Positions 1 to 8,189 of a DNA stretch of 64,000 bases are shown here, piece after piece. The DNA is from JACVRW01 sp963803085. Lineage in GTDB: Bacteria; Actinomycetota; Thermoleophilia; Solirubrobacterales; Thermoleophilaceae. A model generated the notes under the pieces. The model ran no database searches. It had not been told where the DNA came from and saw only the letters and a list, made by a program, of their open reading frames with translations. The translations under genes were made by a program, and so were the position numbers. The stretch's first letter is position 1, and the number at the start of each line of letters is the position of its first letter. The stretch spans positions 143,089-207,088 of the forward strand of contig CAWDLE010000014.1 of the NCBI GenBank assembly GCA_963803085.1. The letters run 5' to 3'.

Positions 1-1030
1 CGTACCGGTCGTGCCATCGGTGGACGAGTTCCCGTACACGATCCGCGTGGTGTCGGACATCCTCGAGTCGAACGGCTCGAGCTCGATGGCCTCGGTCTGC
101 GGTTCGTCGCTGTCGCTGATGGATGCCGGCGTGCCGATCAAGGCGCCGGTGGCCGGAGTGGCGATGGGGCTCATCAAGGAGGGTGAGGACCACGTCGTGC
201 TCACCGACATCGCGGGTGTCGAGGATCACCTCGGCGACATGGACTTCAAGGTCGCCGGTACCTCGGAGGGCATCACCGCGCTCCAGATGGACATCAAGAT
301 CACGGGCGTCACGTTCGAGATCCTGCGCGGGGCGCTCGAGCAGGCCCAGGACGCGCGCATGACGATCCTCGGCAAGATGAAGGAAGCCATTTCCGAGCCG
401 CGCTCGGAGCTGTCGTCCTACGCGCCGCGGATCTCGGCGATTCAGATCAACACCGAGAAGATCGGTGCGGTCATCGGCAAGGGCGGCGAGACGATCCGCG
501 CGCTGTCGGAGGAGTTCGACGCGCAGATCGACATCGACGACGACGGCATGGTCCGCATCTACGCCCAGACGGGCGAGCAGGGCGACGCCCTGGTGGACCG
601 GATCCGGTCGATGACGAAGGAGGTGGAGCTCGGCGACGAGTTCACCGGCAAGGTCGTGAAGACCACGACCTTCGGCGCCTTCATCGAGCTCGCCAAGGGC
701 ACTGACGGCCTGATCCACATCTCCAACATCGCTCCGGGCCAGCGCCCGAACACGGTCGAGGAGGTCATCAACCGCGGCGACGAGCTGAGGGTGAAGGTCG
801 TCGAGGTGGACCCGGAGCGTGGCCGCATCGGGCTGCGCCTGGCGGATGACCCCGAGATCGCGGGCAAGACCCCCGAGGAGCTGGCTGCCATGGGCACCGG
901 CAACAAGGGAGGCGACCGTGGCGGACGCGGCGACCGCGGCAACGGCCGTGGCGGCCGCGAGGGACGCGGCGGTGGCCGGGGTGACCGGGAGCGCCGTCCG
1001 CGCGACCGGGACCGCGAGCGCAGCGAGTAG
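1..1030 (+). CDS. pnp: Polyribonucleotide nucleotidyltransferase (PNPase), 3' part
   Basis: Phosphorolytic 3'-5' exoribonuclease of RNA turnover; only the last ~340 residues are in the window, the gene beginning before base 1. The visible part opens in the second RNase PH core (PSVDEFPYTIRVVS, then the conserved ESNGSSSMASVCG). A KH domain follows with its GKGG loop at about residue 155 of the visible part, then an S1 domain (about 210-280) with the FGAFIEL and GLIHIS signatures. The protein ends in an Arg/Gly/Asp-rich tail (about 295-339), a disordered extension common in actinobacterial PNPases and probably RNA-binding. The M16 peptidase gene starts 4 nt after the stop, so the two are likely co-transcribed. 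RNase J and RNase Y are encoded in the same window. Confidence 0.97.
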   Translation, partial: VPVVPSVDEFPYTIRVVSDILESNGSSSMASVCGSSLSLMDAGVPIKAPVAGVAMGLIKEGEDHVVLTDIAGVEDHLGDMDFKVAGTSEGITALQMDIKITGVTFEILRGALEQAQDARMTILGKMKEAISEPRSELSSYAPRISAIQINTEKIGAVIGKGGETIRALSEEFDAQIDIDDDGMVRIYAQTGEQGDALVDRIRSMTKEVELGDEFTGKVVKTTTFGAFIELAKGTDGLIHISNIAPGQRPNTVEEVINRGDELRVKVVEVDPERGRIGLRLADDPEIAGKTPEELAAMGTGNKGGDRGGRGDRGNGRGGREGRGGGRGDRERRPRDRDRERSE

Positions 1031-1034
1031 CGCA

Positions 1035-2315
1035 TTGAGTACCGAGTCGGCCCGGGTCACAACCCTGGACTCAGGCGTTCGAGTAGTCACCGAGGCAATG
1101 CCCTCGGTGCGCTCGATCGCTCTTGGGTTCTGGGTCCGGGCCGGTTCGCGTGACGAGGACCACGAGCACGCTGGCATCTCGCACTTCCTGGAGCACCTGC
1201 TCTTCAAGGGCACGGACCGCTTCAGCTCACGCGAGATAGACGAGGCGTTCGACGCGATGGGTGCGGAGGTGAACGCCGGTACCGGCAAGGAGACCACCTC
1301 CGTCTACTCGCGCTTCCTCGACAACCACCTGGAGCGGGCTTTCGACGTGCTCCAGGACATGGTGCTGCGGCCCGTCTATCCGGACATCGACTCCGAGCGG
1401 CAGGTGGTGATCGAGGAGATCGCCATGTACGAGGACGAGCCGCAGGACAAGGTCCACGACGTGCTCGCGGGCGCGATCTTCGGCGACCACCCGCTCGGCC
1501 GGCCGATCATCGGCCGCGCGGACGTGGTGTCCTCGGTGCCGGTGCCCGAGATCTCGTCGTGGCACGACGGCCGCTACGTGCCGCCGAACATCGTGCTGGC
1601 CGCGGCCGGCAACCTCGAGCACGAGCGGATCGTGGAGCTGGCCGAGGCTGCCGTTGGCGGCTCAGGTCCCGCGCCGCCCGCCGAGCTGGGTGCGCCGGAG
1701 CCTCACGGCCAGGTGCTGCGCTTCCACACGAAGGAGACCGAGCAGTACCACCTCTGCCTCGGTGGGCTCGGGGTGCCGCGCGGCGACGACCGCCGCTTCG
1801 CGCTCCGCGTTCTCGACACGATCCTCGGCGGCTCCACGTCGTCGCGGCTCTTCCAGGAGGTGCGCGAGAAGCGTGGGCTGGCCTACGCGGTCTACTCGTA
1901 CGCGAGCCACTACGCGGACAGCGGCCAGGTGGCGGTGTATGTGGGCACGCGGCCGGAGAACGTCGCCGAGGCCGTGGACGTGATCGGATCCGAGCTGCGC
2001 CGCCTGCAGGACGACGGCGTGAGCGAGCAGGAGCTCGAGCGCGCCCGCGACAACGTGAAGGGCCGCACGGTGCTTTCGATGGAGTCCACGCTCACACGGA
2101 TGAACCGGCTCGGCAGCTCGGTCCTGATGGGCGTTCCGCTCCTCACGGTCGACGAGCTGCTCGCCGCCTTCGACGCGGTTACGCTCGACGACGTGAACGG
2201 GCTCGCCAGGGAGCTCTGGGTCCCCGAGCGCATGTCGGCTGCCGGCGTGGGCGGCGACGAGGCCGCCTTCCGCAGCGCGCTCGAGTCCGTGTCGCCGGCG
2301 CTCGCCGCGGCATGA
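1035..2315 (+). CDS. M16 family zinc metallopeptidase (processing-peptidase-like)
   Basis: 426-residue zinc protease of the M16B (pitrilysin/processing peptidase) family. The inverted zinc motif HFLEH is at residues 50-54 and the distal glutamate region (VIEEIAMYEDEP) about 75 residues later. The inactive C-terminal half contains the typical R/Y loop (EKRGLAYAVYS). The TTG at 1035 was chosen because it lies 4 nt after the pnp stop and gives a family-like N-terminus (STESARVTTLDSGVRV); GTG 981 or ATG 1098 are alternatives. Location directly after pnp is conserved in many Gram-positive bacteria. The stop overlaps the dapB start as ATGA. Substrate unknown. Confidence 0.92.
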   Translation: MSTESARVTTLDSGVRVVTEAMPSVRSIALGFWVRAGSRDEDHEHAGISHFLEHLLFKGTDRFSSREIDEAFDAMGAEVNAGTGKETTSVYSRFLDNHLERAFDVLQDMVLRPVYPDIDSERQVVIEEIAMYEDEPQDKVHDVLAGAIFGDHPLGRPIIGRADVVSSVPVPEISSWHDGRYVPPNIVLAAAGNLEHERIVELAEAAVGGSGPAPPAELGAPEPHGQVLRFHTKETEQYHLCLGGLGVPRGDDRRFALRVLDTILGGSTSSRLFQEVREKRGLAYAVYSYASHYADSGQVAVYVGTRPENVAEAVDVIGSELRRLQDDGVSEQELERARDNVKGRTVLSMESTLTRMNRLGSSVLMGVPLLTVDELLAAFDAVTLDDVNGLARELWVPERMSAAGVGGDEAAFRSALESVSPALAAA

Positions 2316-2968
2316 TCAACGTCGCCGTCTCCGGCGCCGCCGGGCGCATGGGGCAGACGGTGTGCGACGCGGTCGAGGGCGCAGAGGACATGGCCCTCGT
2401 GGGGCGTGCGGACCCTCTGCTGGACACCGATCTGCTCGACGTGTTCGGCGACGCCGACGTGGTCGTGGACTTCTCCACGCCCGACACCGCCCTCGCCAAC
2501 GCGCGCCACTGCATCGAGGCGGGCGTGCACTGCGTGATGGGCACCACCGGCGCCGACTTCTCGGAGCTCGAGGGCGTGGGCACGGCCAACCTGTTCGTGG
2601 CGCCGAACTTCGCGATCGGAGCGGTCCTGATGATGGAGATCGCGCAGCGCGTGGCGGAGCACATGCCCGAGTGCGAGATCATCGAGCTGCACCACGACCG
2701 CAAGGTCGACGCCCCGTCCGGCACCGCGGCCCGCACGGCGGAGCTGATCCGCGCCGCGGGTGGCAACGTGCATGAGCCGATCCACTCCGTGCGCCTCCCG
2801 GGCCTGGTGGCGCATCAGGAGGTCATCTTCGGCGGCCCGGGCCAGACCCTCACCATCCGGCACGACTCGGTCGACCGCGAGTCGTTCATGCCCGGAGTGC
2901 TGCTGGCCGTGAGGAAGGTTGGCTCGCTGGAGCGCTCGCCGACCGTCGGCCTCGAGAACCTGCTCTAG
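2312..2968 (+). CDS. dapB: 4-hydroxy-tetrahydrodipicolinate reductase
   Basis: Reduces 4-hydroxy-tetrahydrodipicolinate to tetrahydrodipicolinate with NAD(P)H in the lysine/diaminopimelate pathway. The N-terminal Rossmann motif is GAAGRMG (about residues 8-14), and the family signature ELHHDRKVDAPSGTA lies around residues 125-139, containing the catalytic His and the substrate-binding Lys. At 218 residues it is shorter than most DapB (about 240-270), mainly through a compact region after the Rossmann core. The start ATG overlaps the stop of the M16 gene (ATGA), indicating translational coupling. dapA lies 2.7 kb downstream; dapF and dapL are about 30 kb further on. Confidence 0.96.
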   Translation: MINVAVSGAAGRMGQTVCDAVEGAEDMALVGRADPLLDTDLLDVFGDADVVVDFSTPDTALANARHCIEAGVHCVMGTTGADFSELEGVGTANLFVAPNFAIGAVLMMEIAQRVAEHMPECEIIELHHDRKVDAPSGTAARTAELIRAAGGNVHEPIHSVRLPGLVAHQEVIFGGPGQTLTIRHDSVDRESFMPGVLLAVRKVGSLERSPTVGLENLL

Positions 2969-2984
2969 CTGGCAGCGTCGCGCA

Positions 2985-4004
2985 GTGCTTCGCGCCCGAC
3001 TCACCGCGCAGCTGCTCGCCGGCCCACCCGCGCGCGACCCTGTGGCGGTGGCCGAGCGGCTGCTCGCCGTACAGGGCCAGGACCCGCGCGGCGCGCGGCT
3101 CGCTGTGCGCGCTCGCAGCGAGGGGCTCACGGCGGCGGACGTGGACCGCGCCCTCACCGAGGAGCGCTCGCTGCTCATCACCTGGCTGAACCGCGGCACG
3201 CTCCACCTGGTGCGTAGTGAGGATTACCCGTGGCTTCAGGCGCTCACCACGCCTCCGCTCGTCACGCAGAGCAGCCGGCGGCTTGCGCAGGAGGGCGTGC
3301 CCCCGGAGGACGCCGAGCGCGCCATCGCGGAGGTCGAGCGCTCGCTCGCCGACGGTCCGCTCAACCGCGATCAGCTGCGCGAGCGCGTAGACACCATTGG
3401 GGTGAGAACGGCACGACAGGCCCTCGTGCACATCCTCTTCGCGGCATCCCTGCGCGGGCTGATCGTGCGCGGGCCGATGGTCGACGGCAAGCATACGTTC
3501 GTCCTGGTGAAGGACTGGTTGGGCGAGCCGAAGCCGGTGGACCGCGACAAGGCGCTCGCCGAGCTCGCGCGCCGCTACCTGGCGGGACACGGCCCGGCGA
3601 GCGACCGGGATCTCGCGCGCTGGGCGGGTCTGCCGCTGCGAGATGCCCGGGCGGGCCTGAGCGCGATCGCCTCGGAGATCGAGGACAGCGGCGACGGCCT
3701 CGTCGATCTACGCGGCCGCCCGGAGCCCGCCGAGCTGCCCCCGCCGCGGCTACTCGGCCCCTACGACCCACTGCTGCTCGGGTGGACCTCGCGCGAGTTC
3801 GTGCTGGGAGCCCATCAGCAACTCGTGACCGTGAACGGGCTTTTCCGCCCGTTCGCACTGGTGAAAGGGCACGCGGCGGCGAGCTGGAGCATGCCGCGCG
3901 GCGAGGTGGCGCTGGAGCCCTTTGGGCGCCTCGGCAAGGCGGACGCCGCCGCGCTTGAGGAGGAGGCGGCGGATGTTGTGAGGTTCTTGGGGCCCGATAC
4001 GTAA
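2985..4004 (+). CDS. Winged-helix DNA-binding protein, AlkZ/YcaQ-like (HTH_42) family
   Basis: 339-residue member of the HTH_42 winged-helix superfamily, which includes the DNA glycosylases AlkZ and YcaQ that unhook interstrand crosslinks and bulky alkyl adducts. Near residues 30-32 is a QGQ triplet in LLAVQGQDPRGARLA, the position of the QxQ/QxD catalytic motif of those glycosylases, followed by the conserved WLNRGTLHLV region. Many uncharacterised actinobacterial paralogues carry the same motif, so glycosylase activity is an inference. GTG 2985 was chosen because it is the first start after the dapB stop (16 nt) and precedes the domain directly. Probably co-transcribed with dapB. Confidence 0.8.
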   Translation: MLRARLTAQLLAGPPARDPVAVAERLLAVQGQDPRGARLAVRARSEGLTAADVDRALTEERSLLITWLNRGTLHLVRSEDYPWLQALTTPPLVTQSSRRLAQEGVPPEDAERAIAEVERSLADGPLNRDQLRERVDTIGVRTARQALVHILFAASLRGLIVRGPMVDGKHTFVLVKDWLGEPKPVDRDKALAELARRYLAGHGPASDRDLARWAGLPLRDARAGLSAIASEIEDSGDGLVDLRGRPEPAELPPPRLLGPYDPLLLGWTSREFVLGAHQQLVTVNGLFRPFALVKGHAAASWSMPRGEVALEPFGRLGKADAAALEEEAADVVRFLGPDT

Positions 4005-4026
4005 GCCGCTGCGCTCCCCCGCCGCA

Positions 4027-4032
4027 TAGGCT
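4027..4032 (+). promoter_or_regulatory. Leaderless-type -10 hexamer for the methyltransferase gene
   Basis: TAGGCT (TANNNT) ends 6 nt before the GTG at 4039 and no Shine-Dalgarno sequence is present, matching the arrangement of leaderless actinobacterial transcripts. Inferred from spacing only. Confidence 0.5.
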
Positions 4033-4038
4033 CCCCAC

Positions 4039-4806
4039 GTGCCCGAGCCCGCCAACCTGTCCGCCCACGCCGCCCGCAACCGCGACGTCTGGAACACCGA
4101 CGCCCCCAACTGGGTCGAGAGCGGGCGCGAGTCGTGGGCGAGCCCGACGCCGTGGTGGGGGGCGTGGCACATACCCGAGGGGGAGCTGCGAATCCTGCCG
4201 GAGGTTGCCGGCCTCGACGTGCTCGACCTGGGCTGCGGAACCGGCTACTGGTGCGCTTGGTTCGCCCGGCTGGGCGCTCGGCCCGTCGGGCTCGACCTGT
4301 CCGAGGAGCAGCTGGCCACCGCCCGGGCGCTACAGGCGGAGCACGGAATCGAGTTCCCGCTCATTCACGCAAGTGCAGAGGCGCCGCCCCTCGAGGATGG
4401 GTCATTCGACATCGTCTTCTCGGAGTACGGCGCGGCGATCTGGTGCGACCCGTACGTGTGGATTCCGCAGGCGCACCGGCTGCTGCGCCCGGGCGGACGC
4501 CTGATCTTCCTCGCCCACTCGCCGCTGGCCGGGCTCTGCTACCCGCTCAGCGAGGAACCCATCGGGGAGACGCTCGTCCGGCCGCAACGAGGACTGGGAG
4601 CGATCGAGTGGCCGGACGACGACGGGATCGACTTCCATCAGGCCCACAGCGAGCGGATCAAGCTCCTGCACGACACGGGCTTCGAGATCGAGGCTCTTCA
4701 CGAGCTGTACGCCCCGGAAGGCGACCCGGACGAGGTCCGTCACTACCTGGTCCGTGGCTGGGCGCAGCGCTGGCCCTGCGAGGAGGTCTGGGTGGCGCGC
4801 CGCTAG
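4039..4806 (+). CDS. Class I SAM-dependent methyltransferase
   Basis: 255-residue protein with Rossmann-fold methyltransferase motif I LDLGCGTGYW (about residues 61-70), acidic motif II (VGLDLSEEQL) and a post-I region SFDIVFSEYGAAIW. The Trp-rich N-terminus (RDVWNTDAPNWVESGRESW) is typical of a large uncharacterised actinobacterial group; substrate unknown. The GTG start is set by the upstream TAGGCT hexamer. The gene is convergent with the DUF3052 gene: the stops of both lie within a shared CTAG at 4803-4806. Confidence 0.85.
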   Translation: MPEPANLSAHAARNRDVWNTDAPNWVESGRESWASPTPWWGAWHIPEGELRILPEVAGLDVLDLGCGTGYWCAWFARLGARPVGLDLSEEQLATARALQAEHGIEFPLIHASAEAPPLEDGSFDIVFSEYGAAIWCDPYVWIPQAHRLLRPGGRLIFLAHSPLAGLCYPLSEEPIGETLVRPQRGLGAIEWPDDDGIDFHQAHSERIKLLHDTGFEIEALHELYAPEGDPDEVRHYLVRGWAQRWPCEEVWVARR

Positions 4807-5249
4807 GCCGCGCTCTTGTTGCCGTTTCGGCGCAGCGTGCGGGGGATCACGAAGCGGATCCCCGAGCGCTCGTCGTCGATCGAGCAGGTCTTGTTGTCGA
4901 TCAGGCCGAGCCGCTTCGCGTAGGGCACGAGCGCCATCTGGTTGAGGTAGTTCTCGTGTCCCCGCTTTCGGGTGATCACCCACAGGTAGCCGGTGTCGCG
5001 CAGGCGGGCGCGGTAGCGGACCAGCGTCTCCTTGGCCTCGTCCTCGGACTCCACCAGCACGATGGCGCCGTCGAGGTCGCCGGAGCGCACGAGGCCGCGA
5101 CCGATGGCCTCCTTCACGTCGCGCCGGAGCCCGGGACCGACATCGCCCGCGATCTCGACGCGCTGATCCGCCGTCACACCCAGCTTCTGGACGGTCGAGC
5201 GGTGGCTGTAGTCGCGTTCGGTGGCCATTGCCGAAGGGAATTCTGCCAT
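4803..5249 (-). CDS. DUF3052 family protein
   Basis: 148-residue protein resembling the actinobacterial DUF3052 family, which has no established function. It carries the family-like start (STVQKLGVTADQRVEI), an acidic middle and the C-terminal GYLWVITRKRG and SGIRFVIPRTLR segments. ATG 5249 was chosen over ATG 5255 because a GGAG ribosome-binding site at 5257-5260 is 7 nt from 5249 but only 1 nt from 5255; a further in-frame ATG lies 7 codons downstream. It is divergent from the small acidic protein gene at 5327, and a TACCGT -10 candidate (minus strand, 5290-5295) lies between them. The stop shares CTAG with the convergent methyltransferase gene. Confidence 0.75.
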   Translation of the reverse strand: MAEFPSAMATERDYSHRSTVQKLGVTADQRVEIAGDVGPGLRRDVKEAIGRGLVRSGDLDGAIVLVESEDEAKETLVRYRARLRDTGYLWVITRKRGHENYLNQMALVPYAKRLGLIDNKTCSIDDERSGIRFVIPRTLRRNGNKSAA

Positions 5250-5292
5250 TTGCATGCTCCCTTTCGGAAGGGGTGACCCCCGGATTGCACGG

Positions 5293-5298
5293 TAAGGT
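5293..5298 (+). promoter_or_regulatory. Candidate -10 hexamer upstream of the small Pro/Ala-rich protein
   Basis: TAAGGT, about 28 nt before the ATG at 5327, would leave a short leader carrying the AAGGGGAGG ribosome-binding site (5313-5321). It overlaps an oppositely oriented TACCGT (5290-5295) that could serve the divergent DUF3052 gene. Confidence 0.35.
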
Positions 5299-5326
5299 TC
5301 GACGGAGCCAACAAGGGGAGGCCCGC

Positions 5327-5653
5327 ATGGGCTTTATGGACAAGGCAAAGCAGCTCGCAGAGCAGGCGCAGCAGAAGCTGGACGAGGCGCAGCAGAACTT
5401 CAACAAGCCGAGCTCGCCGGAGGGGCAGCCGCAGGGCGACGGCGTGAAGTACGACGCGCACGGACGCCCGATCCAGGAGGCTCCACCCGCGGGAGCCACC
5501 GCGCCGCCCGCAGCAGAGCCCGCCGCACCGGCCGCGCCGGCCGCGGAGCCGACGGAGGAGCAGCCGGCCGCCGACGTGCCCACACCGCCTCCGCCGGCAC
5601 CGGCGAGCGGCGATACGAACACCACTCCCGACCCATTCAAGCCGATCCAGTAG
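5327..5653 (+). CDS. Small Pro/Ala-rich hypothetical protein
   Basis: 108 residues. The N-terminus (MGFMDKAKQLAEQAQQKLDE) is an amphipathic Lys/Gln/Glu helix, followed by a short polar segment (YDAHGRPI) and a long low-complexity Pro/Ala/Glu tail that is probably disordered. ATG 5327 was chosen because a strong AAGGGGAGG ribosome-binding site lies 5 nt upstream; the reading frame stays open further upstream but without such a site. The stop overlaps the dapA GTG start by one base (TAGTG), so the two are translationally coupled. No function recognised; the helix resembles small soluble helper proteins seen next to many actinobacterial housekeeping genes. Confidence 0.75.
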   Translation: MGFMDKAKQLAEQAQQKLDEAQQNFNKPSSPEGQPQGDGVKYDAHGRPIQEAPPAGATAPPAAEPAAPAAPAAEPTEEQPAADVPTPPPPAPASGDTNTTPDPFKPIQ

Positions 5654-6528
5654 TGGCGGAGCGCTTCTCCCGCGACAGCATGCGCCTCGGCGGCATCCTC
5701 ACCGCGATGGTCACCCCGTTCGACTCGGAGGGCCGTCTCGACGAGAACGCCGCCGTGCGGCTCATCCACCACCTGTTGGCGAACGGATCCGACGGGCTCG
5801 TGCTCGCCGGCAGCACCGGCGAGGGCGCCACGCTCACCGACGAGGAGAAGGTCCGCCTCTGGGAGATCGGGGTGGCGGAGTCCGGCGACGCTCCGATCAT
5901 CGCGGGCACCGGCACATATGACACTCGCCACTCCGTGGAGCTCACCGAGCGCGCCCACGAGGTCGGCGTGGACGCCATGCTGGTGGTCACGCCCTACTAC
6001 GTGCGGCCGAACCGCCGCGGCATCCGCGCGCACTACGAGGCCGTCGCAGCCGCCACCGACCGCCCGATCGTGCTCTACAACATTCCGAGCCGGACGGCCA
6101 CGGACATGCCGAACGACCTTCTCGCCGAGCTGGCCGAGATCGACAACGTCGCGGCCGTGAAGCAGGCCCGCTACGAGGACATGGCGCCGATCGATGGCAT
6201 GGACCTGCTGGCGGGCAACGATGACGTGCTCGCCGAGGTGATGGACATGGGCGGCACCGGCGGCATCCTGGTGGCCTCGCACCTTGTCGGCCGCGAGATG
6301 CGGCAGATCATCGACGAGCCCGACCGCCGGCACGACATCGAGGACGGGCTGCGCGACCTCTACAAGGCGCTGACCGTGACCGTGAATCCGATTCCGATCA
6401 AGACCGCCGTGAACATGGTCGGCCTGGAGGCCGGGGGGCTGCGGCTACCGCTCGTGGCCGCCACCGAGGAAGAGCGCGCGGTGATCCGCGAGGCGCTCGA
6501 GCGGCACAAGCTGCTCGCCGCGGTTTGA
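5653..6528 (+). CDS. dapA: 4-hydroxy-tetrahydrodipicolinate synthase
   Basis: Condenses pyruvate and aspartate semialdehyde, the first committed step of lysine/diaminopimelate synthesis. 291 residues, the usual length. Visible signatures are GILTAMVTPFD at the start, the GSTGEGATLT loop, the Tyr pair in TPYYVRP (residues 115-116) and the Schiff-base lysine in AAVKQAR (Lys170). The GTG start overlaps the preceding stop (TAGTG). The 3' end overlaps the rnj TTG start as TTGA, so a small-protein-dapA-rnj operon is likely. Confidence 0.97.
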   Translation: MAERFSRDSMRLGGILTAMVTPFDSEGRLDENAAVRLIHHLLANGSDGLVLAGSTGEGATLTDEEKVRLWEIGVAESGDAPIIAGTGTYDTRHSVELTERAHEVGVDAMLVVTPYYVRPNRRGIRAHYEAVAAATDRPIVLYNIPSRTATDMPNDLLAELAEIDNVAAVKQARYEDMAPIDGMDLLAGNDDVLAEVMDMGGTGGILVASHLVGREMRQIIDEPDRRHDIEDGLRDLYKALTVTVNPIPIKTAVNMVGLEAGGLRLPLVAATEEERAVIREALERHKLLAAV

Positions 6529-8189
6529 GTCCGAGCACGCTCCGCGTCCTGCCGCTCGGCGGGCTCGGCGAGATCGGCAAGAACATGATGGTCGTCGAGT
6601 ACGACGGCCGCATCGTGGTGGTCGACACCGGCCTCATGTTCCCGACGCCGGACCAGCTCGGCATCGACCTGGTGCTGCCGGACTTCACCTACCTGCGCGA
6701 GCGCGCGGACGACATCGACGCGATCGTGCTCACGCACGGGCACGAGGACCACGTGGGCGCGCTGCCATTCGTGCTTCGCGAGCTGGACACCGTCCCACCG
6801 GTCTACGGCGGCCCGCTCACCGCGGCGATGGTGCGCTCGAAACTCGACGAGCACCGGCTCAAGGACGTAGCGGTGGAGGACGTGCTGGCCGGCCAGAGCT
6901 TCAACGCCGGGCCGTTCTCGATCGAAATGGTGAAGATGGCCCACTCGATCCCCGACGCCTTCGCCGTGGCGATCACGATGGAGCTCGGCACGATGCTGAT
7001 GACGGGCGACTACAAGTTCGACCAGACGCCCGTGGACGGCGTGCCCGCGGACGTCTCGAGGCTCGCCGAGCTCGGCCGCGAGCGGCTGCTGCTCCTCTGT
7101 GGCGACTCGACCAACGCCGACCGCCCCGGCGTGTCGCTGTCCGAGTCGAGCGTGGGGCCGCGCCTGGAGGAGGTCTTCGCCCGCTGCCAGGGCCGCATCA
7201 TCGTCACCTGCTTCGCCTCGAACATCCACCGCGTCCAGCAGGTGGTGGATGCCGCGGCCACCGTGAACCGGCGCGTCTCGCTGATCGGCCGCTCGATGCG
7301 CAAGAACACGAACATCGGCCGGATGCTCGGTCACATCGACATCCCGGACGGGCTGCTCGTGGGCCCGAAGGAGATCGAGGACTTCCCGGACCACAAGCTC
7401 GTGATCATCTCCACGGGATCCCAGGGCGAGCCGCTCTCGGCACTGCGCCGGATGGCCCACGGCGATCACCCGAACGTGGACCTCCACGACGGCGACACCG
7501 TGATCTTCTCGGCAACCGCGATCCCGGGGAACGAGCGAGCGGTGAACGAGACGATCGACCGCATCTACAGGCTCGGAGCGAGGGTGATCACCGCGGCCGA
7601 CGTTCCCGTGCACGCGTCCGGCCACGGCTACGCGGAAGAGCTGAAGCTGATGCTCAACCTCACGAAGCCGCACTACGTGATGCCGGTGCACGGCGACCAC
7701 AAGCGCCTGCGCCTGCACGCGGAGCTCGCGGAGGCCGTGGGGATCCCGCCGAAGTCGATCTTCCGCGGCGAGAACGGGCTTCCGCTCGAGATCGACTCGT
7801 CAGGCGCCCGCTGGGGCGAGCGTGAGCAGGCCGGGCTCATCTTCGTGGACGGGATGGAGGTGGGCGACATCGAGGACGTGGCCCTGCGCGACCGCCGGAT
7901 GCTGTCGGCGGACGGCATCTTCATCGTGGTGGCGACGATCTCGGAGCAGGACGGCCGCTCGGTCGTCCCGCCGGAGATCATCTTCCGCGGCGTGCCCTTC
8001 GCCGACGAGGCCGACGGCTTCGTCGGCGAGCTGCGCGTGGCGGTCGACAAGTCGCTCGCTCATTCGGCCGAGGAGGAGATCTCGGAGATCGACCTCCTCC
8101 AGGACCACCTGCACGACGACATCGCCGAGTTCGTCTACGACCGCCTCAAGCGGCGGCCGATGATCCTGCCTGTGGTCGTCGAGGTCTAG
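6525..8189 (+). CDS. rnj: Ribonuclease J
   Basis: 554-residue metallo-beta-lactamase/beta-CASP ribonuclease with endo- and 5'-3' exonuclease activity in mRNA decay and RNA maturation. The zinc motif HGHEDH is at residues 71-76, followed by GDYKFDQTP, the GDSTN motif, the beta-CASP region (CFASNIHRVQQ) and the late HASGHG and PVHGDHKRL histidine motifs. The start is a TTG overlapping the dapA stop (TTGA). dapA-rnj adjacency is widespread in actinobacteria. The stop lies in a CTAG (8186-8189) shared with the convergent gene remnant. Confidence 0.96.
   Translation: MSPSTLRVLPLGGLGEIGKNMMVVEYDGRIVVVDTGLMFPTPDQLGIDLVLPDFTYLRERADDIDAIVLTHGHEDHVGALPFVLRELDTVPPVYGGPLTAAMVRSKLDEHRLKDVAVEDVLAGQSFNAGPFSIEMVKMAHSIPDAFAVAITMELGTMLMTGDYKFDQTPVDGVPADVSRLAELGRERLLLLCGDSTNADRPGVSLSESSVGPRLEEVFARCQGRIIVTCFASNIHRVQQVVDAAATVNRRVSLIGRSMRKNTNIGRMLGHIDIPDGLLVGPKEIEDFPDHKLVIISTGSQGEPLSALRRMAHGDHPNVDLHDGDTVIFSATAIPGNERAVNETIDRIYRLGARVITAADVPVHASGHGYAEELKLMLNLTKPHYVMPVHGDHKRLRLHAELAEAVGIPPKSIFRGENGLPLEIDSSGARWGEREQAGLIFVDGMEVGDIEDVALRDRRMLSADGIFIVVATISEQDGRSVVPPEIIFRGVPFADEADGFVGELRVAVDKSLAHSAEEEISEIDLLQDHLHDDIAEFVYDRLKRRPMILPVVVEV

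Noticed and set aside
4402..6333. 643-residue antisense open frame over dapA and neighbours
   Set aside because: Overlaps three supported genes and has no family resemblance outside the DUF3052 region, which is in another frame.
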